Shown piece after piece: positions 24,107 to 33,900 of a stretch of DNA of 64,000 bases. Under the pieces are notes generated by a model. That model saw only the letters and a program-made list of their open reading frames with translations. It did no database searches and was not told where the DNA came from. Origin of the DNA: a virus; the IMG/VR virus record IMGVR_UViG_3300010883_027240, positions 1-64,000 of that record. One strand, given 5' to 3'. Positions within the stretch are counted from its first letter, which is position 1; each line of letters starts with the position of its first letter. Position numbers and translations under genes: made by a program.

Positions 24107-26058
24107 GTTTTAAAAAGATAAAAAAAGCAATTGAAAATCCAGATGTTATTGATAAAGAAGATTTATTAGATTTACAGCGCGTAATTGGAACACTCAAGTC
24201 AGAAGCTAGTTCAGGAACAGAAACACATACAGGCGTTGTACTCGAAGTAATATCAAACCCAGATAACTATCTTAAAAGACCTTTTTATGTAGCGGGCGCA
24301 CAAGCAAAAATGTTAGTTGATCCACTTGACCCGGCTTCTTCTCAAGTAGACATTTTAGTAGGTGATGTTTTATCAGGAAGAGCAAAAAAAGACGAAGTGT
24401 CTGGAACACCACTTCAGACACTTTATATCAACTCATCAGCAACAGATGTCATGCCTTTAAATTCTTGCATAGCATTTCTTTCTGATGACGTAGACGGCAC
24501 AACAGCATCAAAACCTGTGTTATGCTATCCCTTTTTCCCACCTCACTTATCATTACCTTTGAAGCCTGGCGAACATATCTGGATTATGAAAGAAAGTTCA
24601 ACCGTTGCTGATGCAAATTATTATTGGATGTGTAGGAAGCCTGCAATTAGACAAGTTGACGATTTAAATATTACTCATCATGAAAGAGAAAGAGAAGTTT
24701 CAAATGCTCTTACTTCATTGCACGCCCCCGGCTCACCTGGCGCGCCACTGAAAGATGAAAATATACATACAGTAAATAATTTTGGACCTGCCGCTGCCGG
24801 CAATTCATTTTCAATGGAAGAATTTGATAGGATTCACCAGGGGTCGGTGGCTTATAGAGAAGAGTTTACTGGCGAAGTAGTACCTAGACAAGCAAAGCGT
24901 TGCGGAGACTTGTTAATTCAAGGCTCGAATAATTCTCATATAATGTTGGGAACTGAAAAGTTTCAAACTGCTAGGCTTTCTGTAAGAGGCGGAGGAAGCT
25001 TTGAAGATTCAGGACTAGATCCTACTGACATGACTCCTCACAGTTCTGCAGCGGACACAATTTCATCAAGAGGTCCTTTGGGACCTGCAATTGATATTTG
25101 TTTATTTAGAAAGTCAAGAGAAATTTTTGATATAAGAAATACACTTGTCCCGGCTGCAAGAGCTACTGATGCTAATGTAGTAGCATCTGAGCCTGGGACT
25201 GGACATGCAGGGTTAGGATACGGATTAGGTGCTGTTAAAGGAAAAAGAACAGGAACAGGAAAAAGGCTAGAGCATTTTGAAGTTGATAAAACAAGAGAGT
25301 TAAACAAAGATCGAGCAGATAACCTTTTTGTAACAGAACTAGAAGATAGTGATATCTACAATGTTATTGGTCGAATTTATATGTCAAATTTAAAAAATAT
25401 TGACAAGCTTCTTCTCTTAGAACCTCATACAGGTGGAGGCATGCCCGCTTGGGGTACAGGAAAGGGCATTCCTGAAGACTTGCTAAGCTTAGGAAACTTC
25501 GGGTCAACTGTCGTTATAGGACCAAATACACGTGTTATCGGTACCGAGTCAGTTAAAATTCAGCAAATTAACTGCCAGGGATTAATACAAATTTCACAAG
25601 ATGGTTCTATTGTTCTGGCTGCAGGAACTGGTACAGGGGACGCAACCCGAGGCAATGGTGCAAAAATAACACTTACTGCCGGAGGTGATATTATCCTATA
25701 CGCCCCCGGACACATTAAATTAATTCCCGATGCAGGGTTTGTCCACTGCGGTGCAGATTTTGGTGCAACCGATGCCGGCGCAAAAGGAACAATTCCTGTG
25801 GGTGGTGTACCAGCCGGCGGCGGCGCATCAATTGGGGTAGGGTCAGGCGATGAAGCCGACGGCGATGGTCGCGGCAACCCGCTAGGTACAGGAATTGGTG
25901 TACCGACTAATCCTTTCCACGGATTTACACCTGAGGCATGTTTTACTTCAACTTCCGGAGAATTGGAAGAGTTTATTGGGGGTGTGCCTTTCCATTACCC
26001 AGGCAAGCCACCTCCAATGACATCAACTAGATACGCTAAGAAAGTTATAATGAGGTAA
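24103..26058 (+). CDS. baseplate central spike / hub protein, gp5-like
   Basis: 651 residues. After a helical start, residues about 40-190 form an OB-fold-like domain with 'FPPHLSLPLKPGEHIWIMKE' near residue 148-167, the stretch typical of baseplate assembly V/gp5 proteins in T4-like marine phages. 'GDLLIQGSNNSHIMLG' follows near residue 270. Residues about 480-560 repeat short beta strands ('SVKIQQINCQGLIQISQDGS', 'AKITLTAGGDIILYAPGHI'), as expected for the trimeric beta-helix needle. Residues about 566-606 are Gly-rich. No lysozyme domain is visible. It would form the membrane-piercing tip. ATGA overlap with the previous gene. Confidence 0.8.
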   Translation: MSFKKIKKAIENPDVIDKEDLLDLQRVIGTLKSEASSGTETHTGVVLEVISNPDNYLKRPFYVAGAQAKMLVDPLDPASSQVDILVGDVLSGRAKKDEVSGTPLQTLYINSSATDVMPLNSCIAFLSDDVDGTTASKPVLCYPFFPPHLSLPLKPGEHIWIMKESSTVADANYYWMCRKPAIRQVDDLNITHHEREREVSNALTSLHAPGSPGAPLKDENIHTVNNFGPAAAGNSFSMEEFDRIHQGSVAYREEFTGEVVPRQAKRCGDLLIQGSNNSHIMLGTEKFQTARLSVRGGGSFEDSGLDPTDMTPHSSAADTISSRGPLGPAIDICLFRKSREIFDIRNTLVPAARATDANVVASEPGTGHAGLGYGLGAVKGKRTGTGKRLEHFEVDKTRELNKDRADNLFVTELEDSDIYNVIGRIYMSNLKNIDKLLLLEPHTGGGMPAWGTGKGIPEDLLSLGNFGSTVVIGPNTRVIGTESVKIQQINCQGLIQISQDGSIVLAAGTGTGDATRGNGAKITLTAGGDIILYAPGHIKLIPDAGFVHCGADFGATDAGAKGTIPVGGVPAGGGASIGVGSGDEADGDGRGNPLGTGIGVPTNPFHGFTPEACFTSTSGELEEFIGGVPFHYPGKPPPMTSTRYAKKVIMR

Positions 26059-26062
26059 TGCT

Positions 26063-27028
26063 ATGGGAACTCTTACTTACTTGGAATTGATAGATCCAGA
26101 AAGTAATATATTTACAGAAAGGGTACAAGAAGCACTAAGGACAGATGGCGATAGTGCTTCTTTAGGCGTTCCTGGTATCGCGGCAGTTGGTCCAGCTGCA
26201 GAGTTTCCTGTATGGTATACTGAAGAAAGTCTTGATCAAAAAGCTGATAATTTAGAATTTGCTACACAGCAAGCAGTATTTTGGAATGCCTTTCATTCTA
26301 GTACAATGGCAGCGCTCGATGTAATTCCAATGGCCGGTGCACTAAACCCTTTTGGTGTTATTGATCCGACTTTTCCAATTCCAGCACCGAAAATAATTGC
26401 AATACTGACTGATCTTGGGATAGATCCAATCCCAGAGTGGTTGGAGACAAATTTGCCTGCACTTGCAACACCCGATCTTATTCCTGCATTTGCAGGCTTT
26501 GCTATATGCGAAAACGATAAGCTTGCAAAAGCTTTCGTTGATATTGATTCCACTTTAGATGAAGACACAGTAAAAGAAAAACTTTCAAATCATTGCGGCT
26601 TTAACATTCCAGAGCTCCCCAGTCTGGATTTTGAAATACCAATACCAGGCCTAGATTTAGAACCCTTGTTTGGCCCACCAGAGTTTAACGGTCTTTTGTG
26701 GAAACTTATTGCAGTATTTGAAAAAATCCCAGGTCTCTTAATCAGCTTCATGACGCCTTCTTTTGATTTAGCAGCAGAGCTCTTGAAAGGAATTCCTGGT
26801 TTTATTATGTGGATAATAGAATTTTTATTTGAGACAATTTTAGAGCTCTTCATGGCGGTCTTTGAGTTTCTTAAACAGTGTGTCATATTAATTGCTTGCG
26901 TAATTGTCTGGATTAAAGATGTCGTCGCAGCAATTGTAGTATCAATAATAGGCTTTCTTGTAGGTCCTGGGCTCATAGTAACTTTTGCAGCTGTCTTACT
27001 AGGCTTGATAGGTCTTCCGGGTTTATAA
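26063..27028 (+). CDS. highly hydrophobic protein in the baseplate block
   Basis: 321 residues, family not recognised. Residues 1-190 are soluble-looking with many Pro/Ile pairs ('IPAPKIIAILTDLGIDPIP', 'IPELPSLDFEIPIPGLDLEP'). Residues about 208-321 are almost continuously hydrophobic with at least three membrane-span-length segments ('FIMWIIEFLFETILELFMAV', 'VILIACVIVWI', 'AAIVVSIIGFLV...FAAVLLGLIGL'). Such a protein between spike and gp25 genes is unexpected; it may be a virion protein that enters the host membrane during DNA delivery, but no direct evidence exists. Its stop codon overlaps a TATAAATA element. Confidence 0.75.
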   Translation: MGTLTYLELIDPESNIFTERVQEALRTDGDSASLGVPGIAAVGPAAEFPVWYTEESLDQKADNLEFATQQAVFWNAFHSSTMAALDVIPMAGALNPFGVIDPTFPIPAPKIIAILTDLGIDPIPEWLETNLPALATPDLIPAFAGFAICENDKLAKAFVDIDSTLDEDTVKEKLSNHCGFNIPELPSLDFEIPIPGLDLEPLFGPPEFNGLLWKLIAVFEKIPGLLISFMTPSFDLAAELLKGIPGFIMWIIEFLFETILELFMAVFEFLKQCVILIACVIVWIKDVVAAIVVSIIGFLVGPGLIVTFAAVLLGLIGLPGL

Positions 27029-27046
27029 ATACTTTAATTTATAAAC
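27021..27046 (+). repeat. 10-bp inverted repeat containing T4-late-type TATAAATA
   Basis: GTTTATAAAT (27021-27030) and ATTTATAAAC (27037-27046) are a perfect inverted repeat around a 6-base spacer. TATAAATA at 27024-27031 is the exact T4 late-promoter -10 box and would start transcription about 12 bases downstream, ahead of gp25. Because of the symmetry the minus strand also carries TATAAAT. It may act as promoter, weak hairpin or both. Confidence 0.5.
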
Positions 27047-27053
27047 AAGCCAC

Positions 27054-27075
27054 TTTTTAAAAAGAGTGATATTTA
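27054..27075 (+). promoter_or_regulatory. possible weak promoter element (T5, TG, TATTTA)
   Basis: T5 at 27054-27058, TG at 27067-27068 and TATTTA at 27070-27075, ending 16 bases before ATG 27092. It has the same distance to the start codon as elements in other gaps, but the hexamer is degenerate. Confidence 0.2.
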
Positions 27076-27091
27076 TTAACAGGAAAATGTT

Positions 27092-27592
27092 ATGGGCAGT
27101 GATTTATTTAAATTTAAAAGTTCTGGCACAAGACGTACGGACAGGCAGAACAAGCGCGCTGAGCGAATTACGCTAACACAAGACATAGGTATTAAAACAC
27201 CCGTGTCAAACAAAACGGGCAGAACATTTTTTGATATGACAACAGACGCACAAGTTCAACTTAAAGATAATATGAAAAACTTTATTATGACAAATGCCGG
27301 CGAAAGACTGGGTTTACCTCAATTTGGCGCAAATCTTTACCCGCTATTATTTGACTTTACGTCTAGAGAAGATTTTATTCAAGCAGCTACAAAAAATATA
27401 ATAGAAGGCGCAGCAATATATTTTTCAGCAGTCCACATTGAGAATATAATAATTTTAGATGTTGATAGAAGTGAAATTGCTGAAATAAACAAAAAATCAA
27501 TGGCAAAAGTAAAACTTAGGGTAGTTTTTGGCGTTCCCTCGCTACGAATAGCAAATTTGGCTGTAGACGTAATACTGGTTCCAGGAGGATAA
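27092..27592 (+). CDS. baseplate wedge protein, gp25-like
   Basis: Member of the GPW/gp25 family that forms the sheath-initiating part of contractile-tail baseplates. After a basic, disordered-looking 35 residues, 'QVQLKDNMKNFIMTNAGERL' (about residues 54-73) with 'LPQFGANLYPLLFD' is the family signature: a helix, then the Gly-Glu-Arg turn and 'FG..L...LF'. 'KVKLRVVFGVPS' near residue 140 is the later strand. It sits directly before the gp6-like gene, the normal partner in wedge assembly. AGGAAAA precedes ATG. Confidence 0.9.
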   Translation: MGSDLFKFKSSGTRRTDRQNKRAERITLTQDIGIKTPVSNKTGRTFFDMTTDAQVQLKDNMKNFIMTNAGERLGLPQFGANLYPLLFDFTSREDFIQAATKNIIEGAAIYFSAVHIENIIILDVDRSEIAEINKKSMAKVKLRVVFGVPSLRIANLAVDVILVPGG

Positions 27593-27593
27593 G

Positions 27594-29438
27594 TTGGCAA
27601 GAAATATTAAAAAAGAAGTAAGGGTTCACAAAGAAGTGAATTATTCAAATAAAGACTTTGAAAGTCTTCGCCAAGACTTAAGAAGATATGCAGCAGTTCA
27701 TTTTCCAAATGTCATTGTAGACACTAGCGATAGTTCTATGGCCGGCCTACTAATGGATTTAGCAGCATATGTTGGTGACAGCATGGCATATTATTTAGAT
27801 CATCAATTTAATGAAAATTCTCTCGAGCGCGCAGTAGAAATAGAGAATATACAAAGGTTTGTTAGAGAGGCAGGAGTCGAAATTAGAGGTGCTTCAGCAG
27901 CAATTGCACCAATAAGAGTAACAATAATAGTGCCATCAACGTCAATAACGGGTGAGTACTTACCAAACAAAAGCTATCTACCTGTTATAAAAAGGGAGTC
28001 TGTTTTTACATCTACACCGGGCATAGACTTTTATTTACTTGATGATATTGACTTTACAGCGACTGACATAAACGGTGATATCAAAGCAACAATTGAAATA
28101 AACAGAACATCAAATAATCGCCCGGTAGACTTTTTATTAACATTACCAGGATTTGTAACATCAGCAAAGTCAGATACACAAGTTGTCCCTATGGGCAGTA
28201 CATTTAAACCATTTAGATCTATAACATTATCGAGCCAGAATATTCATGAGATTATTAGTGTAAAGGACTCTGACGGTGACGAGTACTACGAAGTCGAATC
28301 CTTGACTCAAAGTACAGTATTTCAAAGAATGGTAAATTCAAGAGGTGACTCAGAACAGTCTCCTGAGCGTCTTAAGCTTGCGCATGCCCCTAAGCGTTTT
28401 ATGAGAAATAGGGATGCAACAAGCGGCCTAACATCATTAAGATTTGGGTCAGGAAATGAAAATGTTTTTGATGAAGACATTATTCCAGATCCCTCAGACC
28501 ACGCTATAAGGCTGTTTGGTGATAAGAAAACATTAAACAAGATAACAATCGATCCAAATAGTTTTCTTACAACACAGACATTAGGGATAAGCCCAACAAA
28601 TACAACCTTAACAGTGAGATATCGCCATGGCGGGGGATTGAGTCATAATGTAGACGTATCTCAAATAAATGGAGTAAGAACGTTAATAACTAATTTTAAA
28701 TCTTCAGTGCCTACTTCAATTGCAACTAGTATTAGAGCATCTATGGGGATACTTAATACTTCACCTGCTGCCGGCGGTGAAGATGAACCATCGATTGAAG
28801 AATTGAGGGGAATAGCTTTGTTTAATAAAAACGCGCAAAACAGAGTTGTAACAAGGGAAGATTTAATTGCAAGAGTATATTCAATGCCTGCAAACTTTGG
28901 TAGAGTTTTTAGAGTTGCTGTAAGAGACAATCCAAACAATCCACAAGCAGCAGAGCTTTATGTAGTATCTAGAAACAACTTGGGAAATTTAACAATGTCT
29001 TCAGACACACTTAAGCAAAGCTTGTCAAGGTATCTGAGCAAGTTTAGATTAATATCAGATGCTGTAGACATGCTCGATGCAAAAATTATCAACATAGGAA
29101 TAAGATACAAAGTTACAATAGATCCAACTGCTAATTCAGACGTAGTACTAGCTTCAATAAATAAAAAACTTGCTAAATATACAGAGTTGAAGAATTTTCA
29201 CATAGATCAACCAATAAGTATGGGTGATCTTGAAAATATGATATTAAACACTCAAGATGTAGTTAATATAATTTCACTTAGATTCTTTGGCAGGTTTGGT
29301 GTGCAGGATGGTAACGTATATTCAGGCTTTGCTTTTAGTCCAAGAAGGTTCATCGATAGAGGCTATCTATTTCCACCTCGAGGCGGAATTTTTGAACTAA
29401 AGTATCCTGATCAAGATATCATAGGAAGGATTTCGTAA
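27594..29438 (+). CDS. baseplate wedge protein, gp6-like (Baseplate J family)
   Basis: 614 residues. The N terminus 'NYSNKDFESLRQDLRRYAAV', with 'TSDSSMAGLLMDLAAYVGDSMAYYLD' split about residues 43-68, is characteristic of gp6-type proteins of T4-like phages. 'ENIQRFVREAGVEIRG' follows. The central beta-rich part leads to the conserved 'NKNAQNRVVTREDLIARVYS' near residues 409-430, and the end has 'IDQPISMGDLENMILN'. gp6 proteins link wedges into the baseplate inner ring. The TTG start at 27594 is supported by AGGAGG eight bases upstream. A GGCCGGCC site lies at 27740. Confidence 0.9.
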   Translation: MARNIKKEVRVHKEVNYSNKDFESLRQDLRRYAAVHFPNVIVDTSDSSMAGLLMDLAAYVGDSMAYYLDHQFNENSLERAVEIENIQRFVREAGVEIRGASAAIAPIRVTIIVPSTSITGEYLPNKSYLPVIKRESVFTSTPGIDFYLLDDIDFTATDINGDIKATIEINRTSNNRPVDFLLTLPGFVTSAKSDTQVVPMGSTFKPFRSITLSSQNIHEIISVKDSDGDEYYEVESLTQSTVFQRMVNSRGDSEQSPERLKLAHAPKRFMRNRDATSGLTSLRFGSGNENVFDEDIIPDPSDHAIRLFGDKKTLNKITIDPNSFLTTQTLGISPTNTTLTVRYRHGGGLSHNVDVSQINGVRTLITNFKSSVPTSIATSIRASMGILNTSPAAGGEDEPSIEELRGIALFNKNAQNRVVTREDLIARVYSMPANFGRVFRVAVRDNPNNPQAAELYVVSRNNLGNLTMSSDTLKQSLSRYLSKFRLISDAVDMLDAKIINIGIRYKVTIDPTANSDVVLASINKKLAKYTELKNFHIDQPISMGDLENMILNTQDVVNIISLRFFGRFGVQDGNVYSGFAFSPRRFIDRGYLFPPRGGIFELKYPDQDIIGRIS

Positions 29439-30976
29439 TGCATAGAATTTTATCTGCTTCTAAAGATACATACATAACTAATAAAGTGATCAATAATAAC
29501 TTTAGAGCAACCGACGCAAACGTAGGACAAGCAGGTACTCTTGATCTTTTTAAGCTTTATGAAGAGTCAACGTGGGTATCTGGTTCAACAAAAGTAACGG
29601 GATCTGTTAAAGAAATTTCTAGAATCTTGCTGAAGTTTGACTTAAGTGCTATTAATAGAATGCAAGCTGCCGGAAAGATTGATATGAACAGCAGCAATTT
29701 TATTTGCAATTTAAAATTACACGATGTTTATGGCGGACAGACAACACCAGATAAATTTAACATAATTGTGTTTCCTCTTTCTAAATCTTTTGATGAAGGC
29801 TCTGGATACGATGTTAAAATGTTTCAAGACTTAGACGTAGTTAATTTTATAACTGCATCATATAAAAATGGTATTCTGTCAAAATGGAACTTACCCGGCG
29901 CCATGGCTTCCGGGACACTAAATGAAAACAATATTGATGTGATATCAAGCGGCACAATTGCAGGCCCTGCGGGCAGCGCTTTAACGTCACTGAGCCCAAT
30001 TCAGTATTTTGAAAACGGAACAGAAGATTTAGAAATTAACATTACTAAAATAATATCAGGAACTGTCTCTGGGCAAATTCCTGACTTAGGGCTACTTGTA
30101 GCATTTTCTGGATCGTATGAAACAGACAGAAATACTTACTTTGTTAAGCGATTTGCGTCTAGAAATTCTGCGAATACAGCAATAAGACCAAAAATTATTG
30201 TTAAGTATGACGACAGTATACATGATAATCATGAAGACTTTATTTTTGATAGTACAGGATCACTTTACTTAAATAATTTTTCTTTTGACAGTACATCAAA
30301 TATAAGAACTGGGCTTGGCGGCACAGAGTTGACTGGTGGAAATGTAATGGTATTAAAGTTAACAACGGGCAGTTTTAAGAAAACATTTAATGTTTCACAA
30401 GCTTTAAGGGGTGATAACAAAATAACAGGACTTTACTCTTCATCATTTGCAATAAGTAGTTTTGAGACAGACTTGCGATCGCACATACTTGCATCCGGCA
30501 GTGTAACATTCGATCAGGTTTGGTCAAATTCAGCAGAGACAATTACTTACTTGTCATCTTCATTAATTGTAAAACCTAATAAGCGGACTGCATTTGACAA
30601 CTTTCATCAAAATCTACTAGTAACTGTTACAAACTTAAGAGAGTCATATAAGACAGGTGACGTTATTAAATTAAGAGTATTCTCTGAAGATAGAGAACGA
30701 GATATTAAATTTAAAAAATTACCATATGAGAAAAAATCACAAGTCTATCATCAAATGTTCTATCGAGTAAGAGACTTTAAATCAGGTGACATATTGATTA
30801 ATTTTGATACAAAGTATAATTCAACAAGGCTGTCAACAGACTCTGGCGGCATGTATTTTGAATTTTATGTCGATTCTTTACCAATAGGTCGAACATACGT
30901 TTTTGATTTTTTAATTAAGAAAAATGGATTTGATACAGTTATCACAGACGCCGCGTCAAAATTTAGGGTTGAGTGA
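29438..30976 (+). CDS. baseplate/tail structural protein with DNRLRE-like N-terminal domain
   Basis: 512 residues. The opening 'ILSASKDTYITNKVINNNFR', then 'DANVGQAGTLDLFKLY', and 'ISRILLKFDLSAI' resemble DNRLRE-like beta-sandwich domains, in which a run of short strands ends in a conserved L..FDLS. The remainder is beta-rich, Ser/Thr-rich and lacks catalytic motifs. It starts on the last base of the gp6-like gene. Position after gp6 suggests a wedge-associated or fibre-connector protein. No membrane segment or signal peptide. Confidence 0.7.
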   Translation: MHRILSASKDTYITNKVINNNFRATDANVGQAGTLDLFKLYEESTWVSGSTKVTGSVKEISRILLKFDLSAINRMQAAGKIDMNSSNFICNLKLHDVYGGQTTPDKFNIIVFPLSKSFDEGSGYDVKMFQDLDVVNFITASYKNGILSKWNLPGAMASGTLNENNIDVISSGTIAGPAGSALTSLSPIQYFENGTEDLEINITKIISGTVSGQIPDLGLLVAFSGSYETDRNTYFVKRFASRNSANTAIRPKIIVKYDDSIHDNHEDFIFDSTGSLYLNNFSFDSTSNIRTGLGGTELTGGNVMVLKLTTGSFKKTFNVSQALRGDNKITGLYSSSFAISSFETDLRSHILASGSVTFDQVWSNSAETITYLSSSLIVKPNKRTAFDNFHQNLLVTVTNLRESYKTGDVIKLRVFSEDRERDIKFKKLPYEKKSQVYHQMFYRVRDFKSGDILINFDTKYNSTRLSTDSGGMYFEFYVDSLPIGRTYVFDFLIKKNGFDTVITDAASKFRVE

Positions 30977-33900
30977 TGGGAAAAAAGAAACTTTTAGATA
31001 GAAGTATTCCTTCTACACTTTTTAAACCTAAATTTAGAAATAGTGACGATATATCTGCAGATCAATTCTTAAAGCCTGCACAGAATATTAATAAAAATAA
31101 TATGCTGTTAAAAGACACAGATATTCAAAGTTCTAGCTCTTATAGATACGGAGATAAAAAAGTTCTTGTATCTACGCAACAACTTAGAACAGATTTTTCA
31201 AAATTTCAAAATCATACTTTTTTCCATTCAGCAGTTGCAAAAGTAAACGAAGCAATGGATAAAATAGTTAACTTCTATCCGATAGATGGAACTAAAAAAG
31301 AATTTGAAAAATATGAAGATAATTTAACTGGATATGAAAAATACGTACTTGATAATTTTCCTAAAAACATAGGCTATTTAAATTTTTCAGGTACAAAGAC
31401 GGGAGAAGTGGGTGGTACAGGAACTTCAATTACTGTTCTAGATAGTGAAGGTACAATGTACAAAGAACTTTCTTCTAAAATAACAGCAAGAGCAGTACTT
31501 GATCCAAAAACTAGCCCATTCTCAATAAGTTTTCATTGCAAGCTTCCTGCAATTGCAAATGACAATCAAGTTATTTTTCAAAAAAGAGGAACACTTGCAA
31601 ATAACTTTACCTTGATACTTTCTGAGTCAAGTTCTACGGAGAAAGCTAGCCTAGTATTTGGAATAACATCAGGATCGCAATATTCATTTGTTACTAGTTC
31701 TATTAGAAAAGGATCGTTTACTAATGTATCAGTAGTTTACGACCCAGATGGCGACGGAAAGACAAAAATCTGTGTGGGCGATACATTTGTATCTTCAAGT
31801 ATGACAACTTTTTTTGATAATCTTTATTATGATGCAGCAGACTTTACAATAGGCACGGGCAGCCAAGTAAGATTAAACAATGTATTATTTGATCAAAAAG
31901 AGACTTTTTCAGGATCGATAGACGAATTACGGTATGAACACAAAGCAATAAACATTAAAGATATAGAAGACACGCGTTACGAAACAATTTATTCTTCTGA
32001 CGATTTAAAACTTTACTTTAAGTTCAACGAACCAAACGGTACCTTTAGGGGTAAAAAGATGGTTCTAGATAGTTCAAAGTCTGGTTTGCACTCAAAAATT
32101 CACAACTATATCGACACGCACACAAGAGTAACTGGTTCTGATGTACCTGTAAAAAATGAATTAATTGAAAGATCTCCAATACTCTTTCCAGACTTTGCAA
32201 ACGTAACTACATTAAACACCACTTTGTTTGCGTCAGCAAGTATGTATGATTCAGTAAATCCTAACTTAATAACTAAATTAGTTCCTCCTCACTATTTTTT
32301 GGAAGCAAACGACGAAGAAGGATTTACAAAAGTACTAGGAAATTTAAGCGATAAATTTACAACAGTTACAAATAATTTTCCTAATAAACAAACCTCAGAA
32401 ATACCAAGTGCTGCACTCATGGTTAAGTTTTTACTATCTTGGGCGAAACTTTTTGACGAACTTAAGCTTCTAATAGATGCTGTAACTGCAATAAAGCACA
32501 CAGACTACGAAGAGCTTGAAACAACACCAGACGTATTTCTCGAAGAGCGAGCAAGACAATTAAATTTGTTATTGCCACCTCTTTTTGCAAATGCAAACTT
32601 TTCTCAATTACTTTCTGGAATAAATCTTACTGAAGACTATGAAAATGGTGTACAGTCACTAAATCAAATAAAAAACTTAGTCTGGAGAAGAATTATATCA
32701 GACGCCACACACTTAAAAACATCAAAAGGTACTATAGACTCAATTAAAAGTGTATTTAGATCAGCCGGTATTGAACCTGATAATATTCTAACATTTAGAG
32801 AGTATGGCGGTGCAAAAGCAAGATCTCTTGAAACTTCAAGAGAAATAAAGCTTGATGTGCTTGGTTTTATTAATTTTTCAGGTTCTATCGGCGCAGCAGT
32901 AACACCGCTAGACTATCAAGGTTTTCCAACATCACAAAACCCAAAGCTTAAATCAAGCTTTTTAAGTGCTTCAAGAATTGAAGTTGGAAACCCTCTGATA
33001 GACGGCACGATGATTGCTAGTAGTGACAAATTTATGCACGGCATAAGTAATGATGCAAGTGACGGTCTTCTTACAAGCGGTTCTTTCACATATGAGGGAC
33101 TATACTCTTGGGATAACTATCGAGGAAGAGAAGAGAGTTTAGTTAGGCTAAACACAACAGGCTCTGGGACAGCGGCTTCAAGAGGCGCAGTTATAACAAA
33201 CTTAGTTGCATCAGATCAAAAAGTATCTTTATTCATTAGAGACTCGCGGTCAGCCTCAGCTGGAATTGTAAACCAGCTTTTTTTAACGGGGGTAAATATT
33301 TTTGATAAAGATGAATGGCATGTATCTTTTGGTAGACAAAATGTACATGATAACGCATCAAAAAATAGATCCACATACTTTTTAAGAGCAATAAAACAGG
33401 AAAACGGAGAGATGATACATTATCACAATACATCATCACACTTTGTCAACTCCTCAGACAGTAATTTTGACAATGTCACAACAGCATATAATACTTCTGG
33501 TTCTTTTTTAACAATAGGTTATCAGTCTTTTCTAGGCGGCTCAGCAGGCAGATTCTTGAATGCATCTGCATTCTCAGATACACTCTTCCAGTCATCAAGT
33601 TTTACCGGCCATGTATCTGGATTTAAGTTTTGGTCAAAAGCACTTACAGAGAATGAATCGAAGAATCATGCAAAAAATCCACTTTCTCACGGTGTGCTAG
33701 ATCCAAAAGTAAATTATAACTTTACAGAAACAACAACAGGCTCTTTTGAAAGAATAAGGTTAAGGACAGATCCCAAGCAATCAACAACAGGATCTGACAC
33801 TTCAGGCAATATTACAATATTTGACTTTTCACAAAACAGTAATCACATTATGGGATCGGGATTCGAACCAAGTATAACTGTAATGAAACCTAGACAAGTA

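Noticed and set aside
24103-26058. Lysozyme domain in the spike protein, as in T4 gp5
   Set aside because: No catalytic Glu/Asp/Thr lysozyme signature is seen; only the OB-like and beta-helix parts can be supported.
26590-26976. 128-codon minus-strand frame opposite the hydrophobic protein gene
   Set aside because: Could have questioned which strand is real, but the + frame has a ribosome site, runs the full length between neighbours and fits the unidirectional block.
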